Assembly (NCBI GenBank): GCA_014238065.1
Contig: JABABU010000044.1
Coordinates: forward strand, 48,649-112,648
DNA: 64,000 nt
Source of the DNA: Actinomycetota bacterium
Lineage (GTDB): Bacteria > Actinomycetota > Acidimicrobiia > Acidimicrobiales > Poriferisodalaceae
Direction: 5' to 3'
In this document: in pieces, positions 8,368 through 16,175 of the stretch
Layout: every line of letters starts with the position of its first letter
How positions within the stretch are numbered: position 1 is the stretch's first letter
Notes under the pieces: model-generated
The model's database searches: none
Seen by the model: the letters and a program-made list of their open reading frames with translations, nothing else
What the model was told of the DNA's origin: nothing
Program-made: the position numbers and the translations under genes

Positions 8368-9432
8368 TCAGAGGTAGGTACCCGCCATGGGCTCTTCGGT
8401 GCCGGGGACGCCCGGGATGCCGCCGCGTCCTCCAGATCCCTCTTGTTGACCACGACCGAAGTCGGCGGGCACATCGCGCCCGTCGTGGAGAGTGAGCCAC
8501 AGGCGAAGAAGATGTCGCTTCATCGCAGGATCGTCGTGGTCCTCGTACGACTTCCGCGAATGGAACGTCGTGTAGTTGCAAACGAACTGTATGTCGCCCG
8601 GCCTGAAATCCATTTGGAGGGCAAAGCCAGGCTCGTGGGAGATGTTGTCGATCAGGTCGAGAAAGTCGGTCTGATCCTGCGTGAGCTGTGGGACCGCGTC
8701 GTGCCGCTGGGCCGTCTCGAGGAACGTGCGAACGTACCGGATGGCGAGATACTCACCGTCCCAGGCGGCCAACTTCGTCGCGTAGAACGGATCTTCGCCC
8801 GGCTGCTCCTCGTTGCGGCGGTCGTAGAACCACGGGTCGAACCACATGTGGGCAAGGTCGGGACGACGAACGACAGTCTCGTTGTATGCGCTAGTGGTCG
8901 ATGCGACCGAGCTCTGGCCGCCATGCTTGGCCGTTTGGAGACAGAGCAGGCCCACAACGTCAGAACTGTCGGTGTGATAGGGCAACCGCAGTCGAGTCTG
9001 ATAGCCGCGGGCCCCGCTGTCGGTGCGGAAGTCGACACCCTCGTCGATGACGTGTCCGAGCAGGTGACCTCGGGCGTTCTGCGACACAGGAACCCCCAAG
9101 TGCAGGCCGAGTCCCCAGTAGGCGAACGCAGCGTCCCGTTCGGTCATCTGATCGATCGGAAGACCCCGCATCAGCCAGAACCCTCGACCCGAGTCGAGCT
9201 CACGGGCGAGCGTTCGCATTCGGGAACTCAACATTGGCAACGGGAAGTCAGCCGCTGTCATGTCGAGCATGGCGACACCGCGCTGGTTCACCTGCGCGAC
9301 CGCCGTCAAAATCTCGCTGATCTCGTCGGTGGACAGCAGTTCAACCCAGCTGTCGTCGTCCTGCAGATCTCGGCCGTACCAGGCCGCTGGATTCTCGATG
9401 ACGCCCGGAAGCGATTCGGTCTGGACACTCAT
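8368..9432 (-). CDS. TauD/TfdA-family Fe(II)/2-oxoglutarate dioxygenase
   Basis: 354 residues. The iron motif HTD (LPYHTDSSD, H153 and D155) and distal H291 (NYTTFHSRKSYEDH) with R310 (HLLRLWL) are all present, so the enzyme should be active. The sequence FVCNYTTFHSRKSYED is typical of a TauD subgroup found widely in proteobacteria and actinobacteria with unknown substrates. The C-terminal tail is Gly/Pro-rich. It lies on the opposite strand from the aconitase X operon and is preceded by a small basic protein gene, 59 bp upstream on the same strand. Confidence 0.85.
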   Translation of the reverse strand: MSVQTESLPGVIENPAAWYGRDLQDDDSWVELLSTDEISEILTAVAQVNQRGVAMLDMTAADFPLPMLSSRMRTLARELDSGRGFWLMRGLPIDQMTERDAAFAYWGLGLHLGVPVSQNARGHLLGHVIDEGVDFRTDSGARGYQTRLRLPYHTDSSDVVGLLCLQTAKHGGQSSVASTTSAYNETVVRRPDLAHMWFDPWFYDRRNEEQPGEDPFYATKLAAWDGEYLAIRYVRTFLETAQRHDAVPQLTQDQTDFLDLIDNISHEPGFALQMDFRPGDIQFVCNYTTFHSRKSYEDHDDPAMKRHLLRLWLTLHDGRDVPADFGRGQQEGSGGRGGIPGVPGTEEPMAGTYL

Positions 9433-9491
9433 TTTAATCCCCGTGACGCACTGTAGAGCAGCGGAGGATGAACCACAGAAATGGAACTGCT

Positions 9492-9692
9492 TCAGCGATC
9501 GCCGCGGTTGTGTGTGTTCGGCCTCGCCACCCAGTTCGGGTTCTTGGCCACCTTCTGCGACCGAGGAAGACCGGCGGTTCTCAGCGGATCACCGTCGCCG
9601 TCGTTGGCGTCGTTGTGGATTCGCTTTTTCTTCGCGTTGACCGTGCCCTTCGGAGTCGTGCGACCTGATGTTCCCTTGCGTTTCGCAGTCAT
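9492..9692 (-). CDS. Small highly basic hypothetical protein
   Basis: 66 residues, rich in Lys, Arg, Thr, Asn and Asp, with no hydrophobic segment (MTAKRKGTSGRTTPKGT and KKKRIHNDANDGDGD). A good Shine-Dalgarno site (AGGAGA, 5 bp before the ATG) supports translation. No known family was recognised. The charge suggests nucleic-acid binding, but that is only inference. A perfect inverted repeat lies 18 bp upstream of the start. Confidence 0.5.
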   Translation of the reverse strand: MTAKRKGTSGRTTPKGTVNAKKKRIHNDANDGDGDPLRTAGLPRSQKVAKNPNWVARPNTHNRGDR

Positions 9693-9710
9693 GTCGTCTC
9701 CTGTTGTTTC

Positions 9711-9730
9711 GTTCGACGAACGCGTCGAAC
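9711..9730. promoter_or_regulatory. Perfect 8+4+8 inverted repeat upstream of the small basic protein gene
   Basis: The sequence GTTCGACGAACGCGTCGAAC has arms GTTCGACG and CGTCGAAC that are exact reverse complements around AACG. It lies between divergent genes (starts at 9692 minus and 9828 plus). It has no T-run, so an operator or 5'-leader hairpin is more likely than a terminator. Confidence 0.45.
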
Positions 9731-9827
9731 ACGGATTGGTTTCGGGACGAATCAGTCAGTCATTCCAACGACCATAGACCGAACAGCGACGTCAGGTTCG
9801 GCAAATGCACGCTGCAACAATCAGCCC

Positions 9828-10325
9828 ATGACATCGATTCGTATCGGAGACTACTCAGATCACTCCTCCGTCGCAGAGGTCGACGCCTTCGATCCGTCGA
9901 TGTGCGCAGCCGACGAGACGGATCCGATCGCTGAGGCATTCGCACGGAACGGCGACACGTTCCGATACGGCAAGACGCGTCAGGTCATCGATTCTGGGTT
10001 TGTCATGACCCCCGAGCTCAGGGAGCAACTCGACGAGATCACAGCCGGAAGCCTCGACGCAGCAACTCGACAGCCTGACAGTCCGGTACACCCAAACCAG
10101 CGAAATGTGTTCCCGCCCCGGCACGCGACGACGGGCGAGCCAGAGGCACTCGTCGAGGTGAGCCACCCACTGGTCAGAACCCATGCGCGCACCCAGGGGC
10201 GAGCATTGTTCATCGACCTCGACCGGGCGAAGCATGTCGTCCCGCTGGCGATGGCCTTCTTGCCGAGCCTCGCTCAGTTGCAGCAGAACTCATGGACGCG
10301 AATCGGACGGCTCAGCTACCCATGA
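9828..10325 (+). pseudogene. Degenerate TauD/TfdA dioxygenase remnant
   Basis: An open frame of 165 codons. Its second half contains a recognisable TauD segment, SHPLVRTHARTQGRALFIDL, equivalent to HPIVRRHPDSGRPALYVD in the intact TauD at 48335-49228. The iron motif HxD that should precede it and the distal His that should follow are both missing. The N-terminal 100 residues match nothing I recognise. The frame ends by running 14 bp into the convergent enoyl-CoA hydratase gene. The best reading is a gene that lost its centre and C-terminus by deletion; a short divergent functional protein is less likely. Confidence 0.5.
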
Positions 10326-11136
10326 ACTTCGGCTGCCGCTTTTCGACGAAGGCAGCAATTCCTTCTTTCGAATCGGCCGTGGCGGCGCAGATGTTCTGGG
10401 CGAACGTCTCGTACTCGAGCGCGTCCTCGAGCGAGCTGTTGAGCGACTTGTAGATGGCCTGCTTGGCGAGACGAATTGCTATGGGCGGACCCGACGCGAA
10501 CGACGCCGCCATCTCGGTCGCCGCCGTCATGAGCTCGTCTGGTTCGACCAACGCCGTGACGATGCCGAGTCGAAGTGCCTCGCTTGCATCGATCATCTTT
10601 CCCGACCAGATGAGCTCGGCCGCCTTGGCCGGGCCGACGATCTGCGGAAGGAAGTAGCTGCCGCCCCAGTCCGGATGCAATCCACGGCGCGAGAACGTCT
10701 GGCCGAACGAAGCAGCCGTGGATCCGACGCGGATGTCACATGCAAGAGCGATGTTCATCCCAGCCCCGGCGGCCGGACCGTTGACCGCGGCGATGACGGG
10801 CTTTGTCGCGTAGCGCATCGCCAGCACCACGCGGTCACGCACCGGAGCGATCTTCTCGTTCAACGCATACTGCCTGCTCGCTGCATCGGCACCCGATGCA
10901 CGGCCGGCGCCACCTGCTTCGTTCATTGCTTTCATGTCGCCACCTGAACAGAAGCCTCGCCCGAGGCCGGTGACGATCATCGCCCCCACGTCAGGGTCGC
11001 TGTCAGCGGTGAGCACCGCCTCGAGCAATTCCCGTCGCATGGCCGGTGAGAGCGCATTCAGCCGATCGGGCCGATTCAACGAGACAGTGGCAACCCTGTC
11101 ACTGACTTCATAGACGATGTCTTCGTACTCCCGCAT
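10312..11136 (-). CDS. Enoyl-CoA hydratase/isomerase family protein (PaaG-like)
   Basis: 274 residues of the crotonase fold. The oxyanion-hole segments are GRGFCSGGDMKAM and AVNGPAAGAGMNIALACD. The first catalytic Glu of true hydratases is absent (SFGQTFSRRG), while GLHPDWGGSYFLP has the Asp placement common in PaaG-type isomerases. Isomerase or another crotonase reaction is therefore more likely than simple hydration. The C-terminus (FVEKRQPKF) is standard. The ATG at 11136 was chosen because the preceding open frame has no crotonase similarity and a palindromic operator lies just upstream. It is divergent from the carnitine-dehydrogenase-like operon. Confidence 0.9.
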   Translation of the reverse strand: MREYEDIVYEVSDRVATVSLNRPDRLNALSPAMRRELLEAVLTADSDPDVGAMIVTGLGRGFCSGGDMKAMNEAGGAGRASGADAASRQYALNEKIAPVRDRVVLAMRYATKPVIAAVNGPAAGAGMNIALACDIRVGSTAASFGQTFSRRGLHPDWGGSYFLPQIVGPAKAAELIWSGKMIDASEALRLGIVTALVEPDELMTAATEMAASFASGPPIAIRLAKQAIYKSLNSSLEDALEYETFAQNICAATADSKEGIAAFVEKRQPKFMGS

Positions 11137-11148
11137 CTCTTGATCGTA

Positions 11149-11172
11149 GATCTGCGATGAGCATCGAAGATC
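11149..11172. promoter_or_regulatory. 24-bp inverted repeat in the divergent promoter region
   Basis: GATCTgCGATG-AG-CATCGaAGATC: 11-bp arms with one mismatch around a 2-bp centre, between the enoyl-CoA hydratase start (11136, minus) and the carnitine-dehydrogenase-like start (11266, plus). The size and symmetry fit a TetR- or GntR-type operator controlling one or both directions. No regulator gene is adjacent. Confidence 0.5.
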
Positions 11173-11265
11173 ATCCGTCCCCGGTCTCAGCAGCCGACGC
11201 TGGTCAGCGACAAAGCGATCGAATATCGTGCACCGGTCGGGGTCAAGCGATTGCCGCAGGAAGAG

Positions 11266-12264
11266 ATGGTCGACACGATGCTTCGCGGATACAAAGACAT
11301 TGCCCGGGTGGGGCTCGTCGGCGGCGGCGTGATCGGAACCGGCTGGGCAGTGAGATGCCTCGCCAATGGTCTGGATGTCTCGATGACCGACCCCGCTCCA
11401 GAGGCCGAGGCCAGAATCCGAGAGACCATCGCCAGGACCTGGCCGACGATGGAGCAGATCGGACTCGCCGAAGGCGCAAGCGTCGACCGGTTCAGCTTCC
11501 ACCCCACCATCGAAGCTGCGGTGGACGAAGCCGACTTCGTCCACGAGAACGTTCCGGAGCGCGAAGACGTGAAAACGTCAGTGATTGCCGAGATCTCCAA
11601 ACACCTCTCGGCAGAAGTGATCATCTCTTCGAGTTCCTCCGGATTACTGCCAACCTCGATTCAGTCTGAAGCTCTCGCTCCAGAGCGAGTCATCATTGGT
11701 CACCCGTTCTCACCGCTCTACATCCTTCCCCTGGTCGAGTTGGTCGGCGGCGAGCAAACGAGCGCCGAGGCCATCGCCAAGGCCGCTGGATACTTCACAC
11801 GAATCGGTATGCGGCCCCTGCACGTTCGCAACGAAATAGAGGCCTACATCGGCGACAGGCTGCAAGAAGCCCTGTGGCATGAAGCGCTCCACCTCGTCAA
11901 CGACGGTATTGCCACGATGCAAGAGATCGACGCGGCAATCACCGGAGGACCAGGATTGCGGTGGGCGTTCATGGGTATCGGGATGGGTTGGCACGTTGCC
12001 GCCGGCGAAGGTGGCATGCGAGTGAACATGCAGCACTTTGCCCCGACACTCGAGCTTCCATGGACGAAGCTCAAGGCCCCTCCGTTCACGGAGCGCCTGA
12101 ACGATCTGGTCGTCGAAGGCTGCGAGGCCCAGCAGGGCGATCGGCACTGGCTCGAGATGGAGCAACGTCGCGACCAGGCCCTCATCAAGATCCGGGAAGT
12201 CATCCAGGAATATTGGTATCCAGAAGACCAAGACGGCTGGCCGAAAGTCCGGGAGTTGCCATGA
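11266..12264 (+). CDS. 3-hydroxyacyl-CoA dehydrogenase family protein, L-carnitine dehydrogenase-like
   Basis: About 332 residues: a Rossmann NAD domain (GLVGGGVIGTGWAV near residues 16-29, with D at the end of beta-2 in MTDPAPEAE), the catalytic segment IIGHPFSPLYILPLVELVGG near 144-162, and an all-helical dimerisation domain (RLQEALWHEALHLVNDG, GPGLRWAFMG). The HPFxP-x5-PLVEVVGG form and the short single-unit length match L-carnitine 3-dehydrogenase better than fatty-acid HAD. It would oxidise a 3-hydroxy betaine or acid with NAD. Start: ATG 11266 after AGGAAGAG; TTG 11251 and ATG 11278 are possible. It overlaps the next gene by ATGA. Confidence 0.85.
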   Translation: MVDTMLRGYKDIARVGLVGGGVIGTGWAVRCLANGLDVSMTDPAPEAEARIRETIARTWPTMEQIGLAEGASVDRFSFHPTIEAAVDEADFVHENVPEREDVKTSVIAEISKHLSAEVIISSSSSGLLPTSIQSEALAPERVIIGHPFSPLYILPLVELVGGEQTSAEAIAKAAGYFTRIGMRPLHVRNEIEAYIGDRLQEALWHEALHLVNDGIATMQEIDAAITGGPGLRWAFMGIGMGWHVAAGEGGMRVNMQHFAPTLELPWTKLKAPPFTERLNDLVVEGCEAQQGDRHWLEMEQRRDQALIKIREVIQEYWYPEDQDGWPKVRELP

Positions 12265-12995
12265 TCGACAAGAGCGAAACCGACCGAGACCTGCGTGAGG
12301 ACCTCGCAGCAAGCTTCAGGCTGCTCGACAGGTACGGCATGTCCGATCTCACCAATGGGTCAGTCGTCGCTCGCGATCCCCGAGAGCCCGACACCTTCCT
12401 GACCCATCCGCACGGGAAGTTCTTCCACGAGATGTGCGCCTCGGACTTCGTGCGAGCGGACATGGACGGCAAGCCCGTCGAGCCAGGAACACCCGTCAAT
12501 TCGGCGGTGACCAGACCTGCTTCGGCGATCTTCGCAGCCCGACCTGACGTGAACGCCGTGATCCACGCGCACGGCCACGGCGTGATGGGAGTCGCGGCCC
12601 TCGAATGCGGCCTACTCCCGCTCTGCGAAGCAGCTTTCCCCTTCTACAACGACATTGGCTACATCGAAGGCGACTTCTACTTCGACGACCAGTACATCGC
12701 GGCGATCCCGAAGGCGCTCGCGCACCACAAGGCGCTGATCTACCGCCACCACGCGTTCGCGGCGGTGGGCGCAAACGTCGCAGAAGCCTTCTTCTGGGCA
12801 TTTCAGCTGAACGTGGCATGTGAGATCCAGATGTCCGTTCTTGCCACCAATCAGAAAGTGTTGATCCCCGAGCCCGAGGTTGCCCAGCGACACCACGATG
12901 CGTTCTTCGCCGAAGGCTGGGTAGCCGATGGTTCCATCGAGTGGCCAGGGCTTCGCAGGTCGCTCGACGCGGAAGACGCGAACTACCGTTGCTGA
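12261..12995 (+). CDS. Class II aldolase/adducin family protein
   Basis: 244 residues of the class II aldolase fold. Zinc ligands are probably the His residues in VIHAHGHGVMGVA (near residues 98-102) and a later His in IYRHHAFAAVGANVAEAFFW. The final helix (LNVACEIQMSVLAT) is typical. Family members are L-fuculose-phosphate-type aldolases and decarboxylases; many act in actinobacterial catabolic operons with unknown substrates. It starts within the stop of the carnitine-dehydrogenase-like gene, which suggests it acts on that enzyme's keto product. This step is inference. Confidence 0.85.
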   Translation: MIDKSETDRDLREDLAASFRLLDRYGMSDLTNGSVVARDPREPDTFLTHPHGKFFHEMCASDFVRADMDGKPVEPGTPVNSAVTRPASAIFAARPDVNAVIHAHGHGVMGVAALECGLLPLCEAAFPFYNDIGYIEGDFYFDDQYIAAIPKALAHHKALIYRHHAFAAVGANVAEAFFWAFQLNVACEIQMSVLATNQKVLIPEPEVAQRHHDAFFAEGWVADGSIEWPGLRRSLDAEDANYRC

Positions 12996-13010
12996 GAGAG
13001 GGGTTGCACG

Positions 13011-13877
13011 ATGCGCACATACGGGCTCGACCTCGACGAATTCTGGCGACAAGGCGTTAGCTGGCCGGTTGGCCGCATCGACGTCCAAGGACTCGCCGAT
13101 CACTTCTTCGATGTACAGCGGGCCGCTATCGAACGGCGTGGACGTGAGGTCCACATCTCTCCCCACCTGATCTCGACGCGCATCGACTCGCTCGTTCACG
13201 ACCCAGTCATCCTCGACGAGGTGGAGAAGCTCCTCGGCCCCGACCTCGTGATGTGGGAGTCGGACTTTGCGCGGAAGCCGCCGGGCAGTACCGGCTGGGT
13301 GCCGTGGCACTCAGATGGGCCGTACTGGAATCTTTCGACAAACGAGGTCGTCTCGGTATGGGTGGCGCTGACCGACGTCAAGGTTGCCAACGCGGCGATG
13401 CAGGTGGTGCCTCGAACGCACCTCCGGCCCGATATCGCCAAGCTCGACTACGAAGATGACCCCATGGCCGGCTACGGAAAGGGAGTCAGAACCTCGTCGA
13501 ATGGCAATGTGTTCAACTACGACACGATCCTCGCCGACGATGTCGATCCCGATCGGGACGCGGTCGCGGTCGAACTTGAACCAGGAGAGTTCTCGATCCA
13601 TCACGTCGACCTCCTTCACGGAGGAGGACCGAACACGTCGGAGCAGGACCGGATTGGTTTCGCGATGCGGTACATGTCGTCGCGTACATACTGCCGGACC
13701 GGCACCGACTCTGTGATGAAGATGCGCGGCAACGCGCCCCAAGAGCACTTCGTATTCGAGTCCCGCCCCGAGACCAGCTTCTCCGACGAAGCGTGGGCCG
13801 AGTTCGACACAGCCATGACCTACCCGAGCGGTTTCGGGGACAGAACCATCACCGCAGCCCGAGGTCAGACCGAATAG
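13011..13877 (+). CDS. Phytanoyl-CoA dioxygenase (PhyH) family protein
   Basis: 288 residues. Iron ligands H100 and D102 (VPWHSDGPYWN) and distal H203 (LLHGGGPN), followed by an Arg (DRIGFAMRYM) for 2-oxoglutarate. The middle contains the usual VWVALTDV...MQVVPRTH strand pair. The subgroup resembles oxygenases of small polar molecules rather than fatty acyl-CoA; the substrate is unknown. It lies 15 bp after the aldolase, with GAGAGGGG as ribosome site, and probably belongs to the same operon. Confidence 0.88.
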   Translation: MRTYGLDLDEFWRQGVSWPVGRIDVQGLADHFFDVQRAAIERRGREVHISPHLISTRIDSLVHDPVILDEVEKLLGPDLVMWESDFARKPPGSTGWVPWHSDGPYWNLSTNEVVSVWVALTDVKVANAAMQVVPRTHLRPDIAKLDYEDDPMAGYGKGVRTSSNGNVFNYDTILADDVDPDRDAVAVELEPGEFSIHHVDLLHGGGPNTSEQDRIGFAMRYMSSRTYCRTGTDSVMKMRGNAPQEHFVFESRPETSFSDEAWAEFDTAMTYPSGFGDRTITAARGQTE

Positions 13878-14061
13878 GTCGTTCACGTAGACACGGGTGG
13901 TTGACGATTCGAACCACAGACATTGGATCCTGCTGCCCCAGGACATCAACCTCGGCACAATGAGCAAGACGCCCGGTCCGCGTTCCCGAAGTTCGGCCCG
14001 CTACGGTCGGGCCAAGACCCGGAACGGAACATCCTGCGGTCGCCACCGAGGGACACGTCTC

Positions 14062-15276
14062 ATGAGGCTCACCACGATCACGTCGCAGCCGCTCAAGTCG
14101 ACGTACGACGTCATCATTGTGGGCGGAGCAATCATCGGTTCGTCGAGCGCATGGGCGCTGTCGGCGAATCCGTCGTTCGATGGTTCGATTCTTGTCGTCG
14201 AGCGCGACATGACGTTCGCTTCCTGCTCGACCGCACACACGAACAGTTGTATGCGTCAACAGTTCTCGAACCCACTGAACATCATGATGTCGCGCCATGG
14301 CGCACACCACGTCAGGAACTTCCGCGAACATCTGGGCGGCGATCCTGAGATTCCCGACATCGATGTGAATCACTTCGGATACATGTACCTGGCAGGAACT
14401 GACATCACCGCCACGGCCCTGCGGAACAATCAGAAGGTTCAAGCCGAACTCGGCTCGGCAACACAGATCATGACGGCAGCCGAGATTCAGGACGCCTACC
14501 CGTTCTACAACGTCGACGACATCGTCTGCGGATCGCACAATCTCGTCGACGAAGGCTATTTCGACTCAGGAACGATGTTCTTCTGGCTACGAAGAAAGGC
14601 CCGCGAGAACGGTGTCGAGTACATCGAAAACGCGGTCGTCGACATCCAGAGAGTGGGTAACCGGTTGACAAGCGTGAAGCTGGCCTCGGGCGAGACCATC
14701 CGCTGCGGCACCGTCGTCAACGCTGCTGGACCGCGAGCGGTCGAAGTCGCTTCGATGGCGGGAACTGAGCTGCCCGTCGAACCGAGGAAACGATTCACCT
14801 TCGTGTTCCAGGCCGCCGAGCGACTCGACCGCGACCTGCCTCTCACGATCGACCCAACCGGGGTCCACATGCGAAGCGATGGCGAGGCATACATGGCCGG
14901 TTGCCCCCCAGACATTGATCTCGCTGTCGACTACGACGACCACGCCATGAGTCATGACCTTTTCGAGGACAAGGTCTGGCCGGTGCTGGCGCACCGCGTG
15001 CCGGCTTTCGAAGAGATCAAGGTCACGAGCCAGTGGGCTGGCCACTACGCGTACAACACGGTCGATCACAACGCGATCGTCGGCCCGCACCACGAGGTGT
15101 CCAACTTCATCTTCGCCAACGGGTTCTCCGGCCACGGGCTGCAACAGTCACCAGCAATCGGGCGAGGCGTTGCGGAGATCATTGCGCACGGCGAGTACCG
15201 CACCATCGATCTCACCCCGCTCGGCTATCACCGGATCGTGGCGAACGAACCTTTCATGGAGACCTCCATCATCTGA
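14062..15276 (+). CDS. FAD-dependent oxidoreductase (DAO family, sarcosine/dimethylglycine oxidase-like)
   Basis: 404 residues. The N-terminal FAD motif is DVIIVGGAIIGSSSAWAL (near residues 14-31), then SCMRQQFSNPLN, a motif shared with the bacterial FOXRED1/sarcosine-oxidase-like group where Arg contacts substrate. The C-terminal SQWAGHYAYNTVDHNAIVGP and ANGFSGHGLQQSPAIGRG are the DAO family closing motifs. It probably oxidises a secondary or tertiary amine or amino acid. ATG 14062 was chosen as the start because homology begins just after it; 184 bp of upstream sequence shows no gene. It converges on the PhyH gene and overlaps it by 8 bp. Confidence 0.88.
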   Translation: MRLTTITSQPLKSTYDVIIVGGAIIGSSSAWALSANPSFDGSILVVERDMTFASCSTAHTNSCMRQQFSNPLNIMMSRHGAHHVRNFREHLGGDPEIPDIDVNHFGYMYLAGTDITATALRNNQKVQAELGSATQIMTAAEIQDAYPFYNVDDIVCGSHNLVDEGYFDSGTMFFWLRRKARENGVEYIENAVVDIQRVGNRLTSVKLASGETIRCGTVVNAAGPRAVEVASMAGTELPVEPRKRFTFVFQAAERLDRDLPLTIDPTGVHMRSDGEAYMAGCPPDIDLAVDYDDHAMSHDLFEDKVWPVLAHRVPAFEEIKVTSQWAGHYAYNTVDHNAIVGPHHEVSNFIFANGFSGHGLQQSPAIGRGVAEIIAHGEYRTIDLTPLGYHRIVANEPFMETSII

Positions 15277-16138
15277 TCTCGGGCGCACTGCGGACGATCG
15301 GGAACTTCTCGCAGATGATCGGGGCCCCCACCTGCTGTGTCGAGTCACGGTAGGTGTCCAGCGATGGCTTGCCGTTGAAGGTCACATCATCACCGACCCA
15401 GTTCACCGAAAATGCAGCTCTGCGACGGTCCAGGCGATTTCCCGGCGCGCTGTGGACCGTGTAGGAGGTCCACACCAGCATGTCGCCTGCACTCAGTGCC
15501 GTCGCCAGAATCTCGGCGCCGGCCTCAGCACTTGGCGGACGCGGCAACTCGTACCTCGCGTGTCGATATTCCCCTTCGGGATTGTCGAAGTCGACAGCGC
15601 GAAAAAGACTCCGTGAACGATGCGAACCGCGCAGGAAGCGAAGCGTCGAGTCCATCGGAATGTCGTCAAGAGCGACCCAGCTGTTGATCACCTTGAACCC
15701 GTCGAGCGGATAGTACGAATGATCCTGATGCCACGGCGTTGAGGCGCTGTCGCTGTGCGGTTCCTTGAGGAGCAGAAAGTCGTAGAACAGTGCCACGTGG
15801 GCGCCGCCGAGCAGGTTCCACGCGATGTCGGGAAGATGCGAATCGAAGATGAAACGCCGAAACGGCTCGACTGTCTGCCACGCCCCTGAGCTGAACGAGA
15901 ACGAACCGGCTTCGCCGTCTCGTTGCACGACCTCGACATCGGTGCTCGCGCCGCCGAGTGCCTCGTCGATCCCAGCTTCGATGACGTCGAGCCACGGCTG
16001 CCCGAAGGCCTGACGAAGGCAGATGACGCCGTCGTACGCGAGAGCCTCGAGCGCGTCGGGACCGGACGAGGTTTCACAGGCGGCGTCGAACCATGCAATC
16101 GGAGCGAATTCTCCTTGACCGGTGGATTCGGCAGCCAT
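15269..16138 (-). CDS. Phytanoyl-CoA dioxygenase (PhyH) family protein
   Basis: About 289 residues. Iron motif HQD (TPWHQDHSYYPLD, H137 and D139), distal H229 (TSYTVHSAPGN) and a following Arg (RRRAAFSVNW). The segment DGVICLRQAFGQPWLDVIEAG is the common PhyH opening. Ectoine hydroxylase (EctD) belongs to this family and the flanking genes are ectoine-breakdown-like, so an ectoine-related substrate is possible but unproven. The start is uncertain: ATG 16138 was chosen; ATG 16177 would overlap the divergent deacetylase start, the two ATGs sharing one CATG. Confidence 0.85.
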   Translation of the reverse strand: MAAESTGQGEFAPIAWFDAACETSSGPDALEALAYDGVICLRQAFGQPWLDVIEAGIDEALGGASTDVEVVQRDGEAGSFSFSSGAWQTVEPFRRFIFDSHLPDIAWNLLGGAHVALFYDFLLLKEPHSDSASTPWHQDHSYYPLDGFKVINSWVALDDIPMDSTLRFLRGSHRSRSLFRAVDFDNPEGEYRHARYELPRPPSAEAGAEILATALSAGDMLVWTSYTVHSAPGNRLDRRRAAFSVNWVGDDVTFNGKPSLDTYRDSTQQVGAPIICEKFPIVRSAPEIR

Positions 16139-16175
16139 CGATCCACCGTATCCAGCTGAAGTAATCTCCGGCGCC

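Noticed and set aside
10312..11544. 410-codon open frame including the enoyl-CoA hydratase
   Set aside because: The first 136 codons have no family similarity and lie over the divergent carnitine-dehydrogenase-like gene; the ATG at 11136 fits the crotonase start.
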